A DNA stretch of 64,000 nt from Duncaniella muris (GTDB taxonomy: Bacteria > Bacteroidota > Bacteroidia > Bacteroidales > Muribaculaceae). The stretch lies in contig NZ_PUEC01000021.1 in the NCBI RefSeq assembly GCF_003024805.1, positions 1 through 64,000 on the forward strand. The letters run 5' to 3'. Made by a program: the position numbers and the translations under genes. Below, one piece after another: positions 47,244 to 56,270 of this stretch. Each line of letters starts with the position of its first letter. The first letter of the stretch is position 1. The notes under the pieces were generated by a model, which ran no database searches, was not told the origin of the DNA, and saw nothing but the letters and a program-made list of their open reading frames with translations.

Positions 47244-47822
47244 TTAAGGTTGCTGTTCGTCTATTTTCCTGATGACGCGGCATGGATTACCTACGGCTAC
47301 AGAACCGGCCGTGATGTCTTTTGTCACTACACTTCCGGCTCCGATCACGCAGTTGTCACCTATGGTCACTCCCGGCAGTACCGTGACAGATGCTCCGATC
47401 CATACGTTGTTGCCGACGGTTATCGGCCGGGCATATTCCAGACCTTTGTTTCTTTCAACCGGGTCAATCGGATGACCGGCGGTGTGGAATCCGCGGTTCG
47501 GGGCTATGAAGACATTGTCGCCGAATGTCACCTTGGCTCCGTCAAGGATGACGAGGTTGAAATTGGCGTAGAAGTTTTTGCCTACACTTATGTTGTAGCC
47601 ATAGTCGCAGAAGAAGGGCTGTTCGATCAGGATTGAGTCTTCCACATGGCCGAGAATGCGGCGCAACAGGCGCTCGCGGCCTATGGTGTCTTTTGGACGC
47701 AGGTCATTATAGTCACGGCAAAGTTCCTTGCATTAGAGACGCTCGGCAATGAGCGACGGATCATAATTGGCATCATATATCATGCCGGCAAGCATTTTTT
47801 CTTTTTCTAAGTTGTCGGACAT
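47244..47822 (-). pseudogene. maltose/galactoside O-acetyltransferase, broken by an in-frame stop
   Basis: The reading frame starts at the ATG 47820-47822 (MSDNLEKEKMLAGMIYDAN), a normal start for the Maa/LacA family, and runs to the stop at 47244. Codon 30 is TAA (47733-47735) in ERL-stop-CKELC, where relatives have a residue. Downstream the left-handed beta-helix is intact: ILIEQPFFCDYGYNI, NRGFHTAGHP with the catalytic His, NNVWIGASVTVLPGV and AVGNPCRVIRKI. Total length would be 192 aa, the family's usual size. Translation could restart internally, but that fragment lacks the N-terminal domain. Confidence 0.85.
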
Positions 47823-47950
47823 TCCGTTTACGGCTATCGACCGTTCCTTCATAGACAAGTATGACATCTACCTGCGTACACAGCGCCGACTCGCCACCTC
47901 CGCCGTGGACTTTCATACCACACGGCTGAAGATGATAGTGTCGGAGGCAA
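47818..47950 (+). pseudogene. tyrosine-recombinase (phage-integrase SAM-like) fragment
   Basis: About 44 residues, DIPFTAIDRSFIDKYDIYLR followed by TQRRLATSAVDFHTTRLK and MIVSEA, match the core-binding domain of Bacteroidetes tyrosine recombinases (FI-x-x-YD-x-YLRT). The catalytic domain is absent. It abuts the acetyltransferase start on the opposite strand, so the junction is probably a deletion or insertion scar. Confidence 0.6.
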
Positions 47951-48023
47951 CTCGTCTGTTTTTGCTATTATGCTATTATTAAAGTTTTTGAGTTGTAAAT
48001 CCTCTAATGTCGAGAAATTTAGC

Positions 48024-48031
48024 TAACTTTG
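48024..48031 (+). promoter_or_regulatory. -7 box for the hybrid sensor gene
   Basis: TAACTTTG followed by CA, only 7 bases before the ATG at 48039, which predicts a leaderless or nearly leaderless mRNA. No -33 TTTG is seen at 20 bases. Confidence 0.5.
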
Positions 48032-48038
48032 CAGTATT

Positions 48039-51000
48039 ATGGGTGATTATACGCCAACTTCGCTAAAGAGCACTAAGAACGGGCTGTTTATTACAGTGGT
48101 TGTCATGGTTTTTCTGTTTCTTGCACAGAAAGGCTATGGAAGTCAGCATGTAATTTCAGAAGTTCTGCGTATTGACAACTCGACGGGGCTCAGTAGTCAG
48201 AAGGTGTATTCGCTTGCTGAAGATGCGTCAGGAGCTATCTGGATAAGTACCAAGTCGGGGGTTGACAGGTATAATGGTAGGATTCTTAAGAATTACTCTC
48301 TTGAAGGCGATTCGTTCTATGGCGATAGAGCTGGTCGTATAATTCAGCTGTATCTCAATGAGGGCGATTTGTATGCCTACGAAAGTACAGGCAAAATTCA
48401 CAAATATACGCCCGTATATGATTCGTTTATTTTGACGAGCAATCTTTCCGACCTAAGTCATAGCGATGTTGTGCTCAACAAAATGCTGGTGAGCAGTGAC
48501 AACAGTATATTGTATGCAACCAATGACGGCCTGTTTAAATACGTGTCAGATAAGGACTATCGCCCCATACTGCCCGGCGCGGCTGTCAACGACATCATTA
48601 TTGCAAAAGGTTATTTGTTTGCAGCAACCTCTTCGGGACTTAAAATCATGCGTGACGACCATGCGGTCAAAGATGTTGGTCTGCTGAAAGATACCAAAAT
48701 ACAGAGCCTGTATTTCGATGAGGAAAACGATGCCCTATATATCGGAGCTTTCAACAAGGGCTTATATAAACTTGATTTGTCGGATTTCAGTGTTGCCCAA
48801 ATCCATGCTACAAACAGCCTGTTGCATAAGCCGATACGTTCTATTGTCAAACTTAGCCCGGAAAGGCTTGCCATAGGTATTGACGGCAGCGGTGTCCTGG
48901 CTTATAATGTAAAGGCCAACTCTCTGGCCACGTTTGTCAACACGGAACTCGCCCCGGAGTTTTCATTTACCGGCAACGGCATATATGCACTGTTGAATGA
49001 CGGCCACGGCAATCTGTGGATTGGCAGTTATACCGGAGGGGTGACAATGGTGAGTCTGTCGCAGTCGCCCATACAGATAATTACACATATAAAAGACAAT
49101 CCCAACTCTCTTGTCAACAACAATGTGAATTATATCATAGAGTCGACAGACGGAAATATATGGTATGCAACTGACCGCGGAATAAGCATTTACAATCCCC
49201 GTACCGGAATTTGGAAAAATTCATTATCCGGAATAGTCGTTGTATCGCTGTGTGAGGACGGCAACGGAAATGTACTGGCCGGTTGTTATGGCGACGGCGT
49301 ATACCGTATGGATTTGTCGGGAAACATCAAGGGGCACTGGACACAAAGCGATGGAGCCTTGTCATCGAACTATATCTTCGCAATACAGACTGATTGTCAT
49401 GGCAAGATATGGGTCGGCTCTCCTCACGGCTGCCTCGTAGCCCTTAATAGCGACGGCTCGTTATATCATAGGTTTGAGATAGACGGCGTTATGTCAATCA
49501 GTGTCGTTGACGAGAAGCGTATAGGTGTCGCTACCGGCAACGGATTTTATATCATCGATGCCGACACGAACAGCTATAACTGGTACGCCAATTTTCAAGA
49601 GCAGTCAGAGCACGACGTAAGTGCATATATAATCCCGATGATGTTCACAAAAGGTACCACAGTATGGCTTGGAACCGAAGGTGGTGGTCTTAACCTGTAT
49701 GATTATAAGAACAGGAAAATCATACGTGAGATAAAAATGTCAGACGGATTGCCCTCAAATGATATATACGGTCTTGTGCATGATGACAAGGGACGCCTTT
49801 GGGCAAGTACAGGCAACGGCCTCGCAATCATAGGCGATTCAACAGTTTCCAGTCTTAACTTTATCAACGGAATTGCCAGAGAATATAACAAGTCCTCGAT
49901 TTTAAGGACATCTAACGGTGATTTGATTTTCGGCAGTACGGCAGGCGCAGTCAGGCTGTCGCCCGACAAAATCAGTGTAGCTGAATACTCCGCACCATTG
50001 AGAATATCCCGATTCACTATTGACGGCATCAGCGAAGAGGAGTCTGCCAAGATTATACCGGAGCTTTTTGAGATGCTGCAAAACCGGAATATAGTGCTCA
50101 GTGCCAGTCATAACTCGTTTGATGTTGATTTTGAGGCAATAAACATAGACTATCGCAATGACATCGCTTATCAGTATATCCTTGAAGGGTATGACCACGA
50201 TTGGAGCGAAATGACCATGAACGGTACCGCCCGCTTCCGGAATGTGCCGCCGGGCAATTATACCCTAAAAATAAAAGCGTTGCGTAAAAGCGACGGACGA
50301 GTCATAGATGAAACCTCTATTGACATCACTGTCGAAGAACCGTGGTGGAATACAATATGGGCCAGAATATGCTATCTGGCTATAATAGTCTTTATTATAT
50401 ATTTTATAATTAGGTATAAATGGTATCAATTGCGAAAAGAGCATGACGAAGACAAAATCAGATTTTTCATCAATACAGCCCACGATATCCGCACTCCATT
50501 GTCATTGGTCATGTCGCCCATTGAAGAGCTGAAGACACAGGACGGCCTTTCCGAAAAGGCTAAATATCTGCTCGATGTGGCGGGCGCAAATATACGAAAG
50601 CTTAATGCTGTCACCGCTCAGCTGCTCGATTTTGAAAAGATTGATTCGAGAAAAGCAAAGGTCAACATCGAGCCGATCAATCTTAATTATCTATTGTCGG
50701 AGGAACTGAGTTGTTTCAATAATGTTGGTGAAAAACGCGGCATCACGCTTCACCTGCAAGTTCCCGATGAGCAGGTAGTGGTTTCAGCTGACAGACATCT
50801 GCTTGAACTCATGCTTGATAACCTCATGTCGAATGCCTGCAAATATACCAATCAAGGTGGCAAAGTGGAGGTGTCACTAACCGCAAACAAGTCAAAGGCT
50901 GTCATCAGGATTACCGACAATGGTATAGGCATACCTGAGAAAGAGCAGAAAAACATATTCACAAATGTCTATAGAGCCGAGAATGCGAGAGCGTCACAAG

Positions 51001-52043
51001 AAACAGGCAACGGTTTCGGTCTGCTTCAGGTCAAGCGTATAGTGGAAATGCTCAACGGCAACATAGGCTTTACATCTAAAGAGAATGCAGGAACCACTTT
51101 TACAATCTCATTCAAGCGTATCTATGACGAGCCTGTCATTCACTGGAATCCGAATAATCTGAATGAGGCTTTGAATGAAATACGCATACCTTCTCCCGTA
51201 GTATCCGCTGTTTCTGAGAGTAAGGATGAGACATTGTTGATTGTCGAGGACAACGATGATCTCAGGAATTATCTGACGGCAACATTCTCGGTTGAATATA
51301 ATGTCGTGTCAACTATTTCGGCTGAGGATGCCCTAAGATTCCTTGAGAATCACTATCCGGATATTATCATCTCAGACGTAATGATGCCCGGAATACAGGG
51401 TGACGAGCTGTGCAGCATGATAAAGAACAACCCTGACACCGCCGACATTCCGGTCATTTTACTTACTGCGAAAACCACTCATGACGCGATTGTGAACGGC
51501 ATTGAAAAAGGAGCCGATGACTATATCGCCAAGCCGTTCAGCCTTGACATCCTCAAAAGCAAGGTCAGAGGTATGCTCCACAACCGCAAGCGTATCCGTG
51601 AATATCTTATGAGGCTTGCATTGATGAGAGCCGAGGGTGACGTAGTCGAAGTGAAGACAATCCCACAAATCGTCGAGGAACCGACACTGACCGAAGGCAA
51701 TCGGACAAGCGAAATGCTGGCATCTGACAAGGCATTTGTTGATAAGGCTGTTGATATAATTATCGCAAATATATCAAACACCGAGTTTGACATTGAATAT
51801 CTATGCCGAGAGATGGCAATGAGCCGAACACTGTTCTTCGGTCGTCTGAAGTCATTGACCGGGAAAGCTCCTCAGGAATTTATAAGAATCCTGAAACTTG
51901 AACGAGCCGCTGAGTTACTTAAGCAAAAGACACCTGTAACAGAAGTGGCTGTGATGACAGGCTTTGCTAATTCTAAGTATTTCAGCACTATCTTTAAGAA
52001 ACACTTCGGGGTGTCTCCAAGTAAATTTTGTGAACAGAATTGA
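48039..52043 (+). CDS. hybrid two-component system regulator (HTCS)
   Basis: HTCS proteins sense glycan fragments in the periplasm and switch on the adjacent polysaccharide utilisation locus. The 1334 residues contain, in order: a signal/anchor helix (about 15-30), two seven-bladed Reg_prop propellers (about 40-690, with repeated LWIGS/IWYAT blades), a YYY domain (about 700-765), a membrane helix (about 775-797), a histidine kinase with phospho-His 815 in NTAHDIRTPLS, an ATPase with DNLMSNACKYT and GNGFGLLQVK, a receiver with phospho-Asp 1113 in ISDVMMPG, and an AraC DNA-binding domain at the C-terminus. All catalytic motifs are intact. It is upstream of and co-directional with the GH16-GH3 operon. 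Confidence 0.97.
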   Translation: MGDYTPTSLKSTKNGLFITVVVMVFLFLAQKGYGSQHVISEVLRIDNSTGLSSQKVYSLAEDASGAIWISTKSGVDRYNGRILKNYSLEGDSFYGDRAGRIIQLYLNEGDLYAYESTGKIHKYTPVYDSFILTSNLSDLSHSDVVLNKMLVSSDNSILYATNDGLFKYVSDKDYRPILPGAAVNDIIIAKGYLFAATSSGLKIMRDDHAVKDVGLLKDTKIQSLYFDEENDALYIGAFNKGLYKLDLSDFSVAQIHATNSLLHKPIRSIVKLSPERLAIGIDGSGVLAYNVKANSLATFVNTELAPEFSFTGNGIYALLNDGHGNLWIGSYTGGVTMVSLSQSPIQIITHIKDNPNSLVNNNVNYIIESTDGNIWYATDRGISIYNPRTGIWKNSLSGIVVVSLCEDGNGNVLAGCYGDGVYRMDLSGNIKGHWTQSDGALSSNYIFAIQTDCHGKIWVGSPHGCLVALNSDGSLYHRFEIDGVMSISVVDEKRIGVATGNGFYIIDADTNSYNWYANFQEQSEHDVSAYIIPMMFTKGTTVWLGTEGGGLNLYDYKNRKIIREIKMSDGLPSNDIYGLVHDDKGRLWASTGNGLAIIGDSTVSSLNFINGIAREYNKSSILRTSNGDLIFGSTAGAVRLSPDKISVAEYSAPLRISRFTIDGISEEESAKIIPELFEMLQNRNIVLSASHNSFDVDFEAINIDYRNDIAYQYILEGYDHDWSEMTMNGTARFRNVPPGNYTLKIKALRKSDGRVIDETSIDITVEEPWWNTIWARICYLAIIVFIIYFIIRYKWYQLRKEHDEDKIRFFINTAHDIRTPLSLVMSPIEELKTQDGLSEKAKYLLDVAGANIRKLNAVTAQLLDFEKIDSRKAKVNIEPINLNYLLSEELSCFNNVGEKRGITLHLQVPDEQVVVSADRHLLELMLDNLMSNACKYTNQGGKVEVSLTANKSKAVIRITDNGIGIPEKEQKNIFTNVYRAENARASQETGNGFGLLQVKRIVEMLNGNIGFTSKENAGTTFTISFKRIYDEPVIHWNPNNLNEALNEIRIPSPVVSAVSESKDETLLIVEDNDDLRNYLTATFSVEYNVVSTISAEDALRFLENHYPDIIISDVMMPGIQGDELCSMIKNNPDTADIPVILLTAKTTHDAIVNGIEKGADDYIAKPFSLDILKSKVRGMLHNRKRIREYLMRLALMRAEGDVVEVKTIPQIVEEPTLTEGNRTSEMLASDKAFVDKAVDIIIANISNTEFDIEYLCREMAMSRTLFFGRLKSLTGKAPQEFIRILKLERAAELLKQKTPVTEVAVMTGFANSKYFSTIFKKHFGVSPSKFCEQN

Positions 52044-52128
52044 ACGAGGTTAAACGTGTTTATGTCTGATTTTCTGAATAATAGCATAATATATCAGAAA
52101 ACAAACCTCAAAATGTCAGTAATCAAAC

Positions 52129-52157
52129 CTTGATAATAACGAACGGTGGTAATTTTG
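52129..52157 (+). promoter_or_regulatory. promoter of the GH16-SusCD-GH3 operon
   Basis: TAATTTTG (52150-52157) with CA after it, and CTTG at 52129-52132 at a short 17-base spacing. The transcript would begin near 52164, 46 bases before the GH16 ATG. A weak -33 box fits a promoter that needs the HTCS activator. Confidence 0.55.
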
Positions 52158-52209
52158 CAAAACCCATATAAGGTCTATGTGGGAGTAAATATACCAACCA
52201 ATCAATATC

Positions 52210-53055
52210 ATGGTCTTTTTCAATATCAAACATTTGTTCATCTCTGCGTTCGCAGTAGCGACTTTAATAGGGTGTGGCGACTCGGAAGATGAACCGACAC
52301 CGACACCGCCAGTAGTTGAACCTGTCGATGATGTGGTGTTCTTTGACGATTTTGATTCATTCAATTCCGCTTACTGGTCAAAAGAGACACACGAAGCCGG
52401 ATGGACAAATCAAGAGTTACAATCCTATAGTACCAGTCAGGTCAAAGTCGGCAAGGACGAAGGTAAGACTGTACTAATTCTTACAGCCAAGCGCACCGGC
52501 AACAAGGTGGTGTCCGGTCGCGTGAACACCAAGAACAAGAAGTATTTCAAGTATGGAAAGGTTGAGGCAAGTATAAAACTGCCTGAGACCGCAAATGGTC
52601 TGTGGCCCGCATTTTGGATGATGGGCAACAATAAGCAGGAGTGGCCTGCCTGTGGTGAAATAGATATAATGGAGATGGGAGATGCCCAAGGTATCGCCAA
52701 CGGGACAAGTACCACGCGAGTAAATACCGCGCTCCATTATGGCCCTGATGTTGCCGCACATGAACAGCAATATTTCGCCGGAGATACCGGTTCAAATTTG
52801 CAAGACGGCAAATATCACACATATACGCTTACTTGGAATGAAAATAAGATTGATGTTTCTGTAGATGATGTCAAATTTCATAGTTTTGACATTACTGGTA
52901 ATCCATATTTTCAAAATGACTTTTATATTCTGTTTAACCTTGCTGTTGGCGGATCATTCACCGGTATCTATGACATCGAAGGCATTACAGCCTTAAAAGA
53001 TGGTCAGACGGCATCGATGTATATAGACTGGATTAAAGTAACTAAAATAAACTAA
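52210..53055 (+). CDS. GH16 family endo-glucanase lipoprotein (laminarinase-like)
   Basis: The lipoprotein signal ends in LIGCG (Cys22), followed by a Pro/Thr linker (PTPTPPVVEPVDD) and a GH16 beta-jelly roll. EIDIMEMG is the ExDxxE active site, with nucleophile Glu150, Asp152 and acid/base Glu155. GLWPAFWMMGNNKQEWPACG is typical of the beta-1,3-glucanase (GH16_3) branch. The 281 residues are full length. It is the first gene of the PUL operon; with the GH3, it points to beta-1,3- or mixed-linkage glucan. Agarase or porphyranase branches have other loops and are less likely. Confidence 0.92.
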   Translation: MVFFNIKHLFISAFAVATLIGCGDSEDEPTPTPPVVEPVDDVVFFDDFDSFNSAYWSKETHEAGWTNQELQSYSTSQVKVGKDEGKTVLILTAKRTGNKVVSGRVNTKNKKYFKYGKVEASIKLPETANGLWPAFWMMGNNKQEWPACGEIDIMEMGDAQGIANGTSTTRVNTALHYGPDVAAHEQQYFAGDTGSNLQDGKYHTYTLTWNENKIDVSVDDVKFHSFDITGNPYFQNDFYILFNLAVGGSFTGIYDIEGITALKDGQTASMYIDWIKVTKIN

Positions 53056-53064
53056 TCAATACAC

Positions 53065-56000
53065 ATGAAACAGAGAACTTTAACAACCAAGCTCCTGTGC
53101 GGTTTCCTGCTTGTCGGTGCGGTATCCTTTGCTATGCCGCTTCAGTCGTATGCAGAACCCAGCGCAGCTGCGGCAACGCCATCTCAGAAGATAAAGGTGA
53201 CTGGTGTCGTTGAAGATGCTGAAGGCCCCGTTATCGGTGCCTCAGTAATTGAGAAAGGAACCAGCAATGGAACAGTTACCGATCTTGACGGTAACTTTAC
53301 GCTGATGGTATCACCGGGTGCTACCCTAAAAATCAGCTATGTCGGCAGTGAGCCTGTTGAGGTCAAGGCTACAGAGGCGCCAATGAAAATCACGCTGGAG
53401 CAGAGTTCGCAAATGCTCAGCGAAGTGGTGGTCACTGCTCTTGGAATCAAGCGCGACCGAAAGGCACTCGGTTACGGTCTTGACGAAGTAAAAGGTGATG
53501 CCTTTGAAAAAGCCAAAGAAACTAACGTCATCAACTCTATGGCAGGTCGTGTGGCCGGTCTCGTTGTAAGCCAGACCGCAGGTGGTCCTTCCGGATCAAC
53601 CCGCGTAATTCTGCGTGGTAGTACTGAAATGACCGGTAATAACCAGCCATTATATGTTGTCGATGGTGTACCTCTTGACAATACAAACTTCGGCAGCGCA
53701 GGAACATCAGGCGGATACGACCTTGGTGACGGCATCTCAAGCATCAATCCAGATGATATAGAAAGTATGTCGGTACTTAAAGGTCCGGCCGCTTCCGCTC
53801 TCTACGGTAGCCGTGCCAGCCACGGTGTAATTCTCATCACCACCAAGAAAGCCGGTAAAGAAAAATATTCGATAGAGTATAATGGAACACTGACATTTGA
53901 CAAACAGCTCTCTAAATGGGATAACGTACAGCAGATCTATGGTATGGGCAGCAACGGCACATACAGTATCGACGCAGTTTCAAATACCAATAAGAGCTGG
54001 GGACCGAAAGCAGACGGAAGCAACGTCCTTCGCTACTTTGACGGCGTGGAGCGTCCATATCTTATAATACCTGACAATACCTCCGGATTCTTCAGAACCG
54101 GTCTTACCGCAAACAACACGGTTACAGTCTCATCCAATTCAGGCAATACAGGCATTCGTTTCACACTGACCGATATGCGCAACAAGGATATTGTCCCCAA
54201 GACTCACATGAGCCGTGACATTTTCAATCTGCGTGCCAATACATCTATGGGGAAGGTTGACCTCGACTTTACCGTAAACTATACCCACGAAAATGTAAAG
54301 AATCGTCCTGCTCTTGGCGACAGTAAGTCTAACGTCGGCAAGAACCTAATGACCCTTGCAACCACCTACGACCAGCGTTGGTTGCGCACATATCAGGATG
54401 CTAACGGAGAGTATTCCAACTGGAACGGTATGGACCCCTATAATGTAAACCCCTATTGGGACGTCTACAAGAATTCCAATGATTCAAAGAAGGACCTGTT
54501 TCGTTTACACGCATCTGCTATTTATAATGTAACATCACACCTCAAAATCAAAGGAACAGCGGGAGCTGAACTCAACTGGTTTAATTTCAATGATTTCAAG
54601 GCTCCGACAACTCCCGGCTATGAGTCAGGTTACTTACAGCAGAGCCAGTTCAAAAACCAGATGTATAACTTTGAACTCATAGCGACCTATAACAACCGCT
54701 GGGGTGACTTTGACTTCACAGGAACTGCCGGTGGAAACATCTATAAGGTCGATAACCGTACAAATATAACCACAGCCCAAGAAATGCAGATTATGGATGT
54801 GGTTGCCCTTATGAGCTTCAACGAAACAAGCCTTCAGGAAAACAGCTACCGCAAGCAGATTAACTCGCTGTTCGCGGCTGTCAATCTCGGATGGAAAAAC
54901 CTGTTATATCTTGACGCTACTATCCGTGGTGATAAATCGTCGACTCTGCCGACTGGAAATAACACCTATATTTACCCCTCGGTGTCGGGTAGCTTTGTGT
55001 TCTCTGAACTGATCAAGCGTGGTGACATTCTGCCATACGGTAAAGTTCGCCTGTCATTCGCACAGGTTGGTAGTGATACAGATCCCTATCAGTTAGGACT
55101 GGTATATACAAAATCAAAATTCACATATCCCGGTTACACCATCGGCTTTATTGACAATACCACTATCCCCAATAAGAACCTCAAACCTACCCGGACCAAC
55201 TCATTTGAAGTGGGTTTTGAAACAAAGTTCCTCAACAACCGTATCGGTCTTGACTTCACATATTACAATCAGATAAGTAAAGACCAGATTATGGGCATGG
55301 CAAGTAGCTGGGCCACAGGATACCCCTATCGTCTTATCAATGCCGGTGAAATCCAAAACCAAGGTATCGAAATCGCACTTAACACACGTCCCATTATCAT
55401 AGGCGATTTCTCTTGGGATTTGGGTATCAACTTCTCTAAGAACAACAATAAAGTGCGTAAGCTTGTAGACGGCATGGATATGTTTGAACTTGAAAAGGCT
55501 TCATGGCTTGATGTCCAGGTCGCTGCAAAGGTTGGTGAGAACTTCGGTTCTATCGTAGGCCCCGATTTCCAGAGAAACGAAAACGGAGATATTCTTATTG
55601 ACCCAGCAACCGGTTTGCCGATGTACGACAAGAGCAATCACGTTCTTGGAAATGCATCTTGGGACTGGACAGGTGGTCTGAGCACAACATTCCATTACAA
55701 GAATTTCGGGCTTACCGCACTTTTTGATGTAAAGGTTGGAGCTGATCTGTATTCTATGTCGGCACGTGCTGCTCACGAATCAGGCAAAAGCCTTGCAACA
55801 CTGGCCGGACGAGAAGAATGGTATAAGTCGGAAGAAGAGCGTCAGGCAGCAGGTATTGCAAAAGGTGCCTCGACATGGACTCCAACCGGAGGTTTTGTCG
55901 CACCCGGTGTGATTGACAACGGCGACGGCACTTATCGTCCCAATGACATAAAGGTCAACCCCGAAGACTATTGGATGAGTGTTTGCCGCAATGCCCCTTC

Positions 56001-56256
56001 GATGTTCATCTATGACAACTCATACATAAAGTGTCGTGAAATCACACTTACCTATCAATTCCCGAAGAAATGGCTCGGTAAGGTAGTGCAGGATATGTCT
56101 ATTTCATTTGTGACACGAAACCCGTTCATCGTATGGAAGAACATTCCCGACATCGATCCTGATTCTAACTACAACAACACAACCGGTATGGGACTTGAAT
56201 ATGGTTCGCTGCCTTCACGCAAGAGCTATGGTTTCAACCTGTATGTTAAATTCTAA
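53065..56256 (+). CDS. susC: SusC-family TonB-dependent outer-membrane transporter
   Basis: SusC imports oligosaccharides through the outer membrane using TonB. The 1063 residues show a signal peptide (1-31), a carboxypeptidase-like domain (about 42-115, GVVEDAEGPVIGASVIEKGT), a plug with SEVVVTALGIKRDRKALGYG and the SusC signature NQPLYVVDGVPLDN, and a 22-strand barrel ending NLYVKF. The start lies 9 bases after the GH16 stop, and susD begins 14 bases after its stop. Its partner SusD lies next to it and both probably bind beta-glucan oligosaccharides. Confidence 0.97.
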   Translation: MKQRTLTTKLLCGFLLVGAVSFAMPLQSYAEPSAAAATPSQKIKVTGVVEDAEGPVIGASVIEKGTSNGTVTDLDGNFTLMVSPGATLKISYVGSEPVEVKATEAPMKITLEQSSQMLSEVVVTALGIKRDRKALGYGLDEVKGDAFEKAKETNVINSMAGRVAGLVVSQTAGGPSGSTRVILRGSTEMTGNNQPLYVVDGVPLDNTNFGSAGTSGGYDLGDGISSINPDDIESMSVLKGPAASALYGSRASHGVILITTKKAGKEKYSIEYNGTLTFDKQLSKWDNVQQIYGMGSNGTYSIDAVSNTNKSWGPKADGSNVLRYFDGVERPYLIIPDNTSGFFRTGLTANNTVTVSSNSGNTGIRFTLTDMRNKDIVPKTHMSRDIFNLRANTSMGKVDLDFTVNYTHENVKNRPALGDSKSNVGKNLMTLATTYDQRWLRTYQDANGEYSNWNGMDPYNVNPYWDVYKNSNDSKKDLFRLHASAIYNVTSHLKIKGTAGAELNWFNFNDFKAPTTPGYESGYLQQSQFKNQMYNFELIATYNNRWGDFDFTGTAGGNIYKVDNRTNITTAQEMQIMDVVALMSFNETSLQENSYRKQINSLFAAVNLGWKNLLYLDATIRGDKSSTLPTGNNTYIYPSVSGSFVFSELIKRGDILPYGKVRLSFAQVGSDTDPYQLGLVYTKSKFTYPGYTIGFIDNTTIPNKNLKPTRTNSFEVGFETKFLNNRIGLDFTYYNQISKDQIMGMASSWATGYPYRLINAGEIQNQGIEIALNTRPIIIGDFSWDLGINFSKNNNKVRKLVDGMDMFELEKASWLDVQVAAKVGENFGSIVGPDFQRNENGDILIDPATGLPMYDKSNHVLGNASWDWTGGLSTTFHYKNFGLTALFDVKVGADLYSMSARAAHESGKSLATLAGREEWYKSEEERQAAGIAKGASTWTPTGGFVAPGVIDNGDGTYRPNDIKVNPEDYWMSVCRNAPSMFIYDNSYIKCREITLTYQFPKKWLGKVVQDMSISFVTRNPFIVWKNIPDIDPDSNYNNTTGMGLEYGSLPSRKSYGFNLYVKF

Positions 56257-56270
56257 ACGTAAGATTACCA

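Noticed and set aside
47767-47982. Complete 71-residue protein
   Set aside because: The first 17 codons are antisense to the acetyltransferase gene; only 47818-47950 resembles a recombinase, so it is listed as a fragment.
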